A stretch of 64,000 nucleotides of DNA from Vandiemenella viatica. Taxonomy: Eukaryota; Arthropoda; Insecta; Orthoptera; Morabidae. The DNA is taken from contig CM061914.1 of assembly GCA_031002005.1 (NCBI GenBank), positions 188,870,685-188,934,684 of the forward strand. The letters run 5' to 3'. The notes under the pieces are model-generated. The model saw only the letters and a list, made by a program, of their open reading frames with translations. It searched no databases and was not told where the DNA came from. Both the position numbers and the translations under genes were made by a program. Below, one piece after another: positions 36,901-48,900 of the stretch (the first letter of the stretch is position 1; each line of letters opens with the position of its first letter).

Positions 36901-39900
36901 GAGATTTGAACCGCAGACCACGACCCAAAGATTAGTAAGCAAGCGCTTTTACCACTGAGCTACCTGACCGCTACACGCAGAAACAGTACAGACACGTCCA
37001 TATCCAACGCGTCTGTCTATCCCCGTTCAGTAATATTTCGAAATAATAAGACAACATGTATTATTTATTCAGACAATTTTTCAACCACATGTATACAGTA
37101 TTTTGCTCCTTGTTCCAAAGGATACATGTGTAAAGTTTTATCGAGATCGGAAGAAAACTGTGGATTTGTAAGAAGAAACAAACAAACCAACAAACAAACA
37201 TACATTCATTCGTCTATATATATATAGATTTCATGGCATTCGTTGATTTAGAAGAAGCTTTTTATAACGTTAGATGAGAGGAGAAATTCAAAATTTTAAA
37301 GATGTCTGGTCTAAAATACCGAGATGCATGAGTACTTTATAATCTAAATATGAACCAGGTCACAATTAGAGTCGTGCAAATGCTGTCTAGGCTCGCTTGG
37401 TTTGTTGCTTCCAGCGCTACCTCTGTCGGCCAAATACAGTGCAGAGGACCGAGCCTGGACGTAAGCTCGAGTCTGACAGTAGGCTCGGTCTTTTATTCGC
37501 GTGCTGCGTCTGCAAGAAGCCACGCTGGTACTCGACCAGTACAATCGCAACAGCCACGAACTGCATCATAGTCTCAAAAATCACTTAATCGAAGGATGAA
37601 GTAACTGAAAAAGTAAACAGTATACGTCATCTTCTTCTTGTTTACTATGTGCTGTTGTATCATTTTATATGACAATATACGTTTAATTTCGGTAAATTTG
37701 GATACTGAAAGACCGGACACAACTCCATGTTAGTGAAAATGGAGAAATCGACAGATTGCACCACAGTTAAATATTTCTGTGAAATTTCATAAAAAGTGCA
37801 ACAATTTTCTCTGTATATATGAATGGTTATTAACAATTACTCATTTTAGTGAATCGCTCATGTCATTAAAGTCTCTTAATTGTTGTGCATTAATAGGTAC
37901 AAATCCCAACAAGACACCACATAGATGTAACACCTCTGTATAAATCATAATCCACGAATTGTGGATTTAGGGCATACTTTATGTATGTCAGTGACTATGG
38001 ANNNNNNNNNNNNNNNNNNNNNNNNNNNNNNNNNNNNNNNNNNNNNNNNNNNNNNNNNNNNNNNNNNNNNNNNNNNNNNNNNNNNNNNNNNNNNNNNNNN
38101 NNNNNNNNNNNNNNNNNNNNNNNNNNNNNNNNNNNNNNNNNNNNNNNNNNNNNNNNNNNNNNNNNNNNNNNNNNNNNNNNNNNNNNNNNNNNNNNNNNNN
38201 NNNNNNNNNNNNNNNNNNNNNNNNNNNNNNNNNNNNNNNNNNNNNNNNNNNNNNNNNNNNNNNNNNNNNNNNNNNNNNNNNNNNNNNNNNNNNNNNNNNN
38301 NNNNNNNNNNNNNNNNNNNNNNNNNNNNNNNNNNNNNNNNNNNNNNNNNNNNNNNNNNNNNNNNNNNNNNNNNNNNNNNNNNNNNNNNNNNNNNNNNNNN
38401 NNNNNNNNNNNNNNNNNNNNNNNNNNNNNNNNNNNNNNNNNNNNNNNNNNNNNNNNNNNNNNNNNNNNNNNNNNNNNNNNNNNNNNNNNNNNNNNNNNNN
38501 NNNNNNNNNNNNNNNNNNNNNNNNNNNNNNNNNNNNNNNNNNNNNNNNNNNNNNNNNNNNNNNNNNNNNNNNNNNNNNNNNNNNNNNNNNNNNNNNNNNN
38601 NNNNNNNNNNNNNNNNNNNNNNNNNNNNNNNNNNNNNNNNNNNNNNNNNNNNNNNNNNNNNNNNNNNNNNNNNNNNNNNNNNNNNNNNNNNNNNNNNNNN
38701 NNNNNNNNNNNNNNNNNNNNNNNNNNNNNNNNNNNNNNNNNNNNNNNNNNNNNNNNNNNNNNNNNNNNNNNNNNNNNNNNNNNNNNNNNNNNNNNNNNNN
38801 NNNNNNNNNNNNNNNNNNNNNNNNNNNNNNNNNNNNNNNNNNNNNNNNNNNNNNNNNNNNNNNNNNNNNNNNNNNNNNNNNNNNNNNNNNNNNNNNNNNN
38901 NNNNNNNNNNNNNNNNNNNNNNNNNNNNNNNNNNNNNNNNNNNNNNNNNNNNNNNNNNNNNNNNNNNNNNNNNNNNNNNNNNNNNNNNNNNNNNNNNNNN
39001 NATTTTATTTTCGGCGTTGTGGTAGGTCTACTCACTGATCCCTGATGATTTAACGATGACTGAGGATATTTCATGAGACATTGATGACGCTGATCGACAC
39101 AGGCATGCTGCTGCTGCATTGTCGAGATAAAAGGCGGCGGAATATTACGTTTAGAGAGTGACAATAATGTTCAAACTTTAATTATTGACTGGTGAATTCT
39201 GACCACAGTGAAAATTAGTTTTGTTCTTCGCCCAACTGTATAGCGGAAGTACAGTCTGTGAATAATTATCTCAATTTTCTTCCCATCTATATCTAGCGAA
39301 TACCCGGTACTGTTAAAAAATACCAGATTTTTCCTCAAAATATGACCGTATGAGGATAAATATCATCGAAATATGACCAAAACTAGGAAAATGATCTGAA
39401 TATGCATTTATATGCTGTATAAATATGTTTTAATACAATCGGAAACATTGAATCAGTGTTTAACCCAGCATTTCAGATCAAAAAGGTGGCAGGAAAAAGT
39501 ATGACTTGTCGTAAAGATTCGAACTCCAGTGTCCCGCGTTCACCTAGAGGAGTAATGGCACGGTCGCCATGTTAGTCTAAACAATTAAACAGACGGGAAA
39601 ACTAAAAAGTCATCGCAACAAACTAGTACGGTAACGCAGGTACTTCTTTATTTCGGACAGGCTGATGACTCATATTTTGAGGCATCCATGGTGATGTGTT
39701 TTGAGCCTAACCAGTGTAAACCACTTACGATTCACTTTTTTCTATGTTACTTAGAACCTTTTGTATGGAGTGTAGGACTGTATGGGTCGGAAACATGGAC
39801 GCTACGCAATGAAGAGTTTGGAAACTTTCGAAATGTGTACATGGAGCAGGATGGGTTCGAGTAGAAGAGGAAAGGTCCCTTGTAAAAACTATAAGGAACA

Positions 39901-42900
39901 GAAAAAGGAACTGGATCGGTCATGTGTTTAATAGAGGTGGGCGCCGCCTGCAGAAGTCTCGGCGGCGGCGCTCCGAGCATTTTCAGTCGGAGGCGGCGTG
40001 ACGGTGTGACAATCAAATATTGCACACAGTCCAGTCATACTGGCTGCGTAAAGAAAATCAGGCCAAGGTGCAGGAGATTGTGGGAGCAGTAGCACAATCT
40101 GTGGTGGAAATTAAAACGCAATCCTCGCCGAATGGCAAGCCCGTTGGGACAGCAGCCAAACAGGCAGAAGATTATACAGCGTGTTTCCAAATGTACAAGA
40201 GAGGCTGAATCTTGGATTCTTTAATCCTTCACCTGGGCTAATACATTACATGACCGGACACGGACCATATAACCAGATGCTATATCAAAGAGGGTTGAAG
40301 GAAACCAGTGCATGTGAGTGTGGCGCAGAAGGAACACCAGAGCACGTCTTGTGGGAGTGTCCTGAAACGGAAGAGGTGAGAACAGCGGATGTTAGCGAAA
40401 TGCGGAACATGCTAACACGGGATATAATCCTGGACGAGCAATTGTGGAGCAGGCTTGACAACCTATCAGACAAAGTGTCTAAACTACACAGGAAAAAATA
40501 TCTGGACCGAGCAGTAGTCGGGCGGGGCCGACCACCTCCGGGACCCCAGCAGCTGCACAGGCGTATCTAGGCGAATGAGAGCATTGTAGTTAACAGAATA
40601 GTGCGAGAACTTCCGGTAAACCGGAAGTGATCCCGACGGGTCAACCAATCCCGGTTCGGCTGGAAATGCCAGACGGACCAGGAATGGTTTACTGTTTCCG
40701 GGATAATAACGGTGGAAGGAAATAGTGTGGTGAATACAGAAAGATGTAAATAATAATAATAACAGTTATATCCTTCCAAGATGTAGCGTCCTTAGCTGGC
40801 GTACTACAACGTAAACATCATGTAATTGATAGGCAAAGAACTGTAAATGTTTACAAAGCCGGAGCCAGGTCGTGTTTGCCACGGAATTTACAGTGGTCAG
40901 CAGTGCCGATACAGCATCTAGCCAGCGAGGTTAATGCCTGACAGGCCGCGTGCGTATTGAGCACAAACTGACGCAAATAAAAAATGGCCAGTGTTTGTAT
41001 TACTAAAAGGCATAAAAATTGCCCAATGGCATTGAGCAAAGATATGGAATGTTACCATACCTTAATATAATTACAAAAAAAAAAAATACATTTCAAAAAA
41101 CGAGTCACAAATTAATAGCAACGGAATTTCGATAACACACGAACTGGTTCAAGGCTGTAAAGCAAAGCAGGTAGTACTAATGTATGCATGTAGAAACTGT
41201 GAAAATAATAACGCATGTATTGTAAATCCCAGTAGATCTGTATCTTAAAAATTGTTGTTAGAAATTCATTGTAATACAACCTGATGTAATATGATCATGT
41301 ATTCACTAACCGACAAACAACTGTAAGCTCGCACTGTAATTGTCAAATAACTACCAATGTAAATATTGTAATCCATTTACTAACTGACTCATCTGTAACG
41401 CATATTGTTTAATATTTAATAATTTATCATTTCGTATCAGTTACCAATTAGCTAAGTGAAGCGGAAAAATATGCTTAACTTGCTTACATAAAACTTTCTT
41501 AGACTGTAAAATTGTAAACTGTTAACATGGTTTCGCCAGAAAACAGGTTTGGCCTGCCTCTTCGCGGGGACGGGAGACTGTGGAAGCTATCCGGTAATCC
41601 ACACAGCTGAGAGGCCAAATAACCAGTAATGAAACCAGCGACACTGGCGGAACCCTTAATCAATTTAAAAAAATGTATGTAATAGGGCCTAATTTAGTAT
41701 CTAGATATTAGGCTGTATAAATGTGAGATAAATAAAAAAAAAAAAAAAAGTCCAGTCACATTAATGTGACCACCTCTCAAAACCAGAATAACCACCTTTG
41801 GCAGAGCGGATCGCTGCGAGGCGTGCAGGAACAGAGTCAATTAGGTTTCTGAAGGTGTTCACTGGGATGTTGAGCCATGCCGACTCCAGTGCCGTGGCCA
41901 GCTGCGCTAGATTACGCGGTTGAGGATCCATGTCGCGAACAACCCGATCGAGGTGGTCCCACAGATTCTTGATTGGGGTTAAATCCGGTGAGCATGCTGG
42001 CCAGGGGAGTAAGGTAAACTCATCCTGGTGCTCTTCGAACCACGCACATACACTGCGAGCTGTATGACACCTCGCATTGTCCTGCTGGTAGATGCCATCA
42101 TTCTGAGGAAAAATTATTCGCATGTAGGGGTGGACATGGTCCGCAAGGACAGATACGTACTTGTGCTGATCCATCGTGCCTTCCACAATGATGAGTTCAC
42201 CCAGTGAATGCCGGGAAAACATTCCCCAAACCATAATGCTACCTCCTCCACCCTGGATCCTTCCGGCAATTGTTGCAGGGTGTTTGCTTTCAGACGTTTC
42301 ACGATGTATGCACCAACGTCCATCTGTCTGATGGAGCATAAAACGTGATTCATCGGAAAAAAGCCACCTATCGCCACTCTGTGGACGTCCAGTTGCGGTA
42401 CTGGCGTGCAAATTCCAGCCTTCGTCGCCGATGAACAGCAGTCAGCATAGGTGCATTAACCAGGCGTCTGCTGCGGAGGCCCATGCGCAGCAACGTTCGC
42501 TGAACCGTTGTAGAGGATACACTCTTGGTAGCCCCTTGGTTCATCTGGACGGTCAGTTGCTCAACAGTTGCACGTCTATTTGCCCGAACGCATCTCCGTA
42601 GCCTTCGTTCGCCTCTGTCATCTATAACCCGTGGTGCACCACATGTTCCACGCCGCTGATTTTGAATAATACTTTCACCACGGCGGCACGTGAACAGTTC
42701 ACAAAATTAGCCGTTTCCGAAATGCTTCCCCCTTTGGCCCGAAAGCCAATCATCATGCCCTTTTGGACGTCGGATAAATCGCTACGTTTCTGCATTGCGC
42801 AAACGATTGAAATGTTTTCCGATGCCCTAGGACATCCTTTATATAATTACACTCCACTGTAATGTGCTGCCACCTGCCTTCTGTGATTGGTTATTTCACG

Positions 42901-45900
42901 TTGACGTCGAAAGTAAGTGGTGGTCACATTAATGTGACTGGACTGTGTATTTTTGTGCATTAGATATCAAACAATGGGATGGTAACAGTAGTCAAGCAAA
43001 ATAAAACACTTGAACATATTTCATTACTTTCGTAGATTATAAAGTACGCCTACACAAAATAAAGTACTCTATACTAATGTACGGCTAGTAGCCGCAGCTA
43101 CGATCCCCAAATTAATCTTAAGGTAATTTTTTAAGATTAATTCCGTGAAACAACCAAGTGTATTCGTTACAGGAGACCGAGTAGGAACCCGTCCGTCACA
43201 CGGCCGTGCTACGGACCAGTGTGGACGCGAGGGGGGCGAGCCGACACACGGCTGAGTGTTGGCTCGGACGCGGTGCGGGCTGGGTACGGTCTAGTGTGGC
43301 CCGACCTTAATACAGTGTTAAATCTACAGTGGATCAGTGAGTACCACCATACTGAAAAAAAATCTGAAAGTGAGGGGTAACTGAGTAATCTAAAGGAATT
43401 TGGCCATGGCCTTTTGAAGGAAGCATCCGGGCATTCGCCAGTAGTGATTTGGGGAAACCATGTAAAACCCAAATCTGGATGCCCGGACGGGGATTTGAAC
43501 CCGCGTCCTCCCGAATGCGAGGCCAGATCGTTGACCACTCACGCACCACGCTCGGTTTAAATACTTTAATGAGTACGATACTTTTTCTTTCTGATACTAC
43601 TCATGATTACAGTGTCGACGCTTTGAATCGATACCGTGTCGCACTAGTCAGGTGACGCGAATCACGTGACCACCAATCACTATCAGCTCGACTTACCTGA
43701 CCCACATTCGACATAGCTGACCTCTCACGAAAAACTAAACCTGCCATTTAGTGAAGGTAACAAGCAAGGGCGTATCCAGGATCAGAACTAGAAAGGGGGG
43801 GGGGGGAACTCATTGTTTTCGAGGAAGTGGGGTGGGGGACTGAAACATGACGATTTATTAGAAGATTAAATTCAAACCTATGGAGTAAACTATTTTTATT
43901 ATTGATTAATATAGTAATCCAACCACTTAATCTAAAGCCTACTATGGTGTTAATTAAGATCGTAACTCTGTTATAGTTTTTAATGTAAACATTAACCGTC
44001 TCGGATTCTCAGAAAAATTTTCAATAACTTTTTTTCTCAATATCTCACGGTGGTCTTTCACGAAATTTCGATGCACACTCATCAGCCATAATCCAGTCAA
44101 TCTTTTCTCTCCCACAGTGCTCCTGAGCCAGTTCTTCAATCGTCGAAGCGTACGGAATGATCGTTCCACTGTCGCTGTAGTGCAAGGAATAGTGATCAGA
44201 ATTATGAATGCTTTTTTCGTCGTAGCGAAAAAAATATTAATTTTGTTAAACAGGTACAGGACTTCTACATCCTTTAATTTGTTATCCGGTAAATTCTTCT
44301 TTATCCCCAAATTGTCCAAAACGTTGAGTTTTCCAGTGATATTATCCAACTCATAAAAATTTGTGAACGGATCTGCGTTCTTGTGTAAATCTGTTTAATA
44401 CTCAGTTTGGTCAGGAATAAAGGGTGTAATCTGGATAACAAATGCTGGGGTACTTACTAGGGAAAATCTAATATTTAACAATAACATGAGACAAACCAAA
44501 TATGGTATTGGTGTCAACTTGATTTTTCTTCTGGGGAGGGGGGGAGCTGATGTGCCCCTCCCCACCCCTCCCCACCATTCCTCCAGATCATCGCCGGGTA
44601 CGATCAATGGGTGGCAACTTGATTCTTCTTCTTGGGGGGGGGCAGCCCGTCATGCCCCCCCCTAGCCTTCGCTGGATACGCCCAAGGTAATAGGTCAGGG
44701 AAAGGGATCTTAAATCTACATCTACATATACACTCTGCAATTCACAAAATTGTGGGTGGCAGAGGGTGCTCAGCACCAAAGCTAATCTCTTTGTTGTGCA
44801 TTCCAATCCCTAATGGTACGAGGGAAAAAAGAATTCATATAAGAATCATTGCGGCATCTTATTTCTCTAATCTTGTCTTTCCTGTCATTATGGCTCAAAT
44901 AGGTTGGTGGACGAAGTATTTCACTACACTCGTAAGTGAAAGTGGGAGTACACATGTTTACCAATAAGTTTAAACGAAACGTGCGTCGTCTATCTACCAG
45001 AGACTCCCAGCCTAGTCTACTAATCAGTTCTGTGACGCTTTCATAAGGACTGTAGCAAGCGGTCACGAATCGAGCGGCTCTTCTCTGTACTTTCTCTATA
45101 CTTTCGATCAACCCCTTACGAAACGGATCCCAAATGGCACAGCAATAGTCCAAATGTGGACGCACAAGAGATTTGTACCCTATCTCCTTTGTTTGGTCAT
45201 CACAATTTTTCAAGACACGACCTATGAATCGCAGCCTAGAATTAGCTCTACCTACTAACGAATTAATGTGTAATTCCCATTTCATGTTAAATGATGCGCG
45301 ATAGGCGAAATTGATCTTACTTGCTTCATTGTTTCATTATGTTGTAGGATAATTGGAGTTTTATTATTTGTCCAATTAATTTTTTCGAAAAGGACATTAA
45401 CGACGGCGCCGTATCACTCACCTGCTGCAGAGTCCACGAACATGAAGCTGTCGGGGTATTTATCTGTGAGGCGCTTGATGACGTCGATCTGTTCGACGGT
45501 CTGCTCGACGGCGTCTTTGTACTGCGAATTACAGTCCGTGGAGGTCACCCAGAACTGAAACAACACAACACGTCTCTTCTTTACAACCTAATAATAATAT
45601 AACAATATTTAAATAAACTAGCTAGTACCCACGACTTCGTTCGTGTTTATAAAGAATTTGGATTGACAGCTACCGACATCTAACCAACATAGTTCACGAT
45701 GGGAGACTCGATGCTATTACCACACACAAACGCCAGTCATCTGCACTATGTAGTTCAGGCAGCAAATTAAAATATACGGACACACATGTCTTTGGTGGAA
45801 ATACGAAAATATCCTTGCTCGACCAACTTGCACCACTACATCTCCCACAGTTACCGAAATTCGGCCAACGTTGTGATCGACGGGTGACTCTGTGCTACTA

Positions 45901-48900
45901 CAACACACAAACACCAGGGATCTGCGATAGATAGTTTTGGCTGAAAGGTGATACACCATGACACGTTTTTGGTAGAAATATGAACGTGCCGCAGGTCGAC
46001 CACTTTCAACCACCACATCTCCCAGGAGACATGATACCACTACCATGGAGGAAGGAAATATATGGAGACGACGCAAGAGACCTTCACCACGCATTGAAGT
46101 GAAGCAGGATGGAGGAGGAGTGGGGGGGGGGGCATGGCCGTAGTGGTGGGGGCATAGCCGCTTCCATACAGACACGGGGAATATGTACAAAAACCTCAAG
46201 GGGCTCTAGGATAAACGTGACGCCGCAATCTGGTGATGGATTATTATGCAACTCGATGAGACAAATAAAAAATGAAGATTAAAATATTTTGATATCCTGT
46301 TTACTTTTCGAGATATTCTGTCTCAAACGTGAAATGTTTTTGGTTGAAATTCAGAAGAAAAAATTGGTCAAAGTCAAATTTGATGACGGATTCTTATTTA
46401 AAAAGAAGAGACAGATAAAAAATAAGGAATAATAATTTTCGATATCTCGAATAGTTCTCGAGATATACTGTATCAAAAGTGAGGTGTCTTGAGTTGAAAT
46501 GCAGAAGAATAATTTCGCAAAAATCAAATTTAATGATTGATTCTTATGTAACACGACGAGACAAATCGAAAATAAAGAATAAAATATTTCGATATCTTGC
46601 TTAGTTTTCGGGATATACTGGGATTGGTTTGATATGCGGCCTGGACTAAAAATTAATTCTGCCAAAGCCACAATGAATTACATGGTGGACATGCAGAATG
46701 GATATTTCAGTTTTTTTTACTACTACTTGTGGCTAGGTTGAAATGAGGCCTACACTAGAATAAAAATAGTTATTTTGTTACCATACATCGTAAGCTTAAT
46801 TAGGAATAGCTGGAAGTGGAAATAGTTTCCATCGCGATACACGTTTTGTCACTAACTTGGTTCTCATGAAATTACTAACAGTAATAGATAAATTCTTTGA
46901 CCCTTATGGACAACTAAACCATTCTGGTAAAGACTGCATTTAGAACTAACCACGATCTCCATTAAATCACCGCTACAGAATCAAACTATGTAGACATACC
47001 CACACATGCGTATTTGAATCGCAAACTGTATTTGCGGTAACAACATCGTTTGCTTTATCAAGATTCCTATATTGCATAGCATAATTTAACAAATTTAATT
47101 TCATCATTCACTGTCCGTATAAACTGCAACGTGACGAAAGAAAGCACAATACTAAATTCACTGAATTGCGATGTAAAACACACCCCTTTAAATCTCATTT
47201 TCAACACTCGTTAAAAAGTAATGCTAGTCTATTATGTGCAAAATAGCAAGGCATGCTGATTTTCTACACTACACCAACAAAAATTTGAGAACAAAGTCAT
47301 CCCATTGATAGCTATGACTAATATTTATAGACAGGCAGCGAAGTTTGCAATTCGTACTGCCCATTTCAACAACGATAATTAGAATTCAACTTACTTATGA
47401 AATGATATTCCAGGTTCTTTCCTCTCTTGTCTATTTGTGCAACCGTAAGCTACACAAGATGACATTATAAAACACTTATAAACATTACAAAATGAAATAA
47501 TCACTGCATCTAACACAATGTGAACATCCCATTTGTTTGGAAGCGCTATATCGTCGCTGTCGCCACTGCGCATGCTCGAAAGTTTAGAGACTGCTTCACA
47601 GATTTAACGTCACTTCTCCTCCATATATTTCCTCCCTCCATGACCACTACCACACACAAACACCAATGGTGTATGCTATGTAGTTGTGTCAGCAGAGTGA
47701 CATATACGGGGACATATGTCTTTGGTCGAAATACGAAAATGCCCTGCATCGACCACTTTTAACCATCATATCTCCCACATCCCTACAGCTATCGACATTC
47801 GACCAACGTTGTGCACGATAGGAAACCCATGCTACTTCCACACACAAACACCAGCGATCTGTGCTAGGTAGTGGTGGCTGAAAAGTGAAATATAGGAAAT
47901 GATTACAATGGAGCTCACGCTCCAGTGACAATTTATCTACACACCCATCTTCTCCCTTTCCTGCACCCACCTACATTTGCCCTCTGAAAATTTTAACTTT
48001 AAATTCTTTCAACGTTTTTGGTAAATTATTCATCATTTTTGTTGGTAACTTATTCCAATCTCTGACACCCTTACCCATAAAAGAAAACGCGTTGTAGAAA
48101 TACTGTTACTGTTGTCCTTTAAGGTTGAAATTCCCAAAAGTTCCCTTCTTAATATATGTTGTCACCAAAGTGTAGATCTTTAAAATGATAATTCATTTAT
48201 CGATTTCGGTTGGAATACAGAAAGAAATATGGTGCATGGCACCCAAAAAAAAAAAAAAAAAAAAACACAGCATTATATAAATAGTGGCATTTTACCCTTT
48301 AAGGGTCGAATTTGGAAAATTTAGTTTCTTAAAATAAAGTGTGACCGAAGCGGATATCTTAATTTTTAAAATGATACCTCATTCATCCTTTTTGGTTACT
48401 TATAAAGGGATATAATGGCTTGCGCCAAAAAAACACCTAATAGAAACAAATACAAGGTGTGTCAAAAATGACTTTACAATTTTTAGATGATACAGAAATT
48501 TATTGAGATAACTTACAGAATCGGTATATGTGTGATTTAGTAGCAAACAAACTCAAGTGTCACATAAAAGTGTCAAGTGTCATTATAAAACTCGGTGAAA
48601 CAAATTGAAAATAAAGAATATTTTATATATATATATATATGTCGCGTGGTTTTCGAGATATAGCATGTCAAAAAATCGGTTATAGGTATAGTTTCTTGTG
48701 CTTTGGTGACGATTATTCTGGTCCAGGCAGTATTTCAACCTAACAACAACCACTAGGAAGAAAATAAAACATCTATAATGTATTTCCACCGTGTAGATAT
48801 TGTGGTTTTGGTGATTTTTTACTGGTCCAGACCACATCTCACTCTAACCTCCTCATTTTTGAGATGCAATATCTCTGGAACTAAGCGAGATATAATATTT

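Larger units (their letters stand above)
40025..42947 (-). mobile_element. Tc1-like element, one terminal repeat split by a LINE
   Basis: The right end reads GTCACATTAATGTGACTGGA then CTGTG|TA. The left end is CACAGTCCAGTCA (40025-40037), continuing after the LINE at 41750 with GTCCAGTCACATTAATGTGA. The left flank is CA rather than TA, one change. The transposase is at 42411-41761. Confidence 0.85.
46044..47642 (-). mobile_element. P-superfamily element with THAP first exon, copy 2
   Basis: The ends CATGGAGGAAGG and CCTCCCTCCATG with TATATGGAG extensions are flanked by a perfect 8-bp duplication ACCACTAC (46036-46043, 47643-47650). The layout is a mirror image of copy 1: a THAP exon near the right end (47465-47395) and the ~150-bp repeat at 46190-46640. 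The two copies align over most of their length with about 25-30% visible difference. Confidence 0.88.

Noticed and set aside
36890..36982. True tRNA gene
   Set aside because: A and B boxes are present, but the anticodon stem does not pair and no acceptor stem closes.
37961..39164. Long open frames across the second gap
   Set aside because: Made of unknown bases; no evidence of coding.
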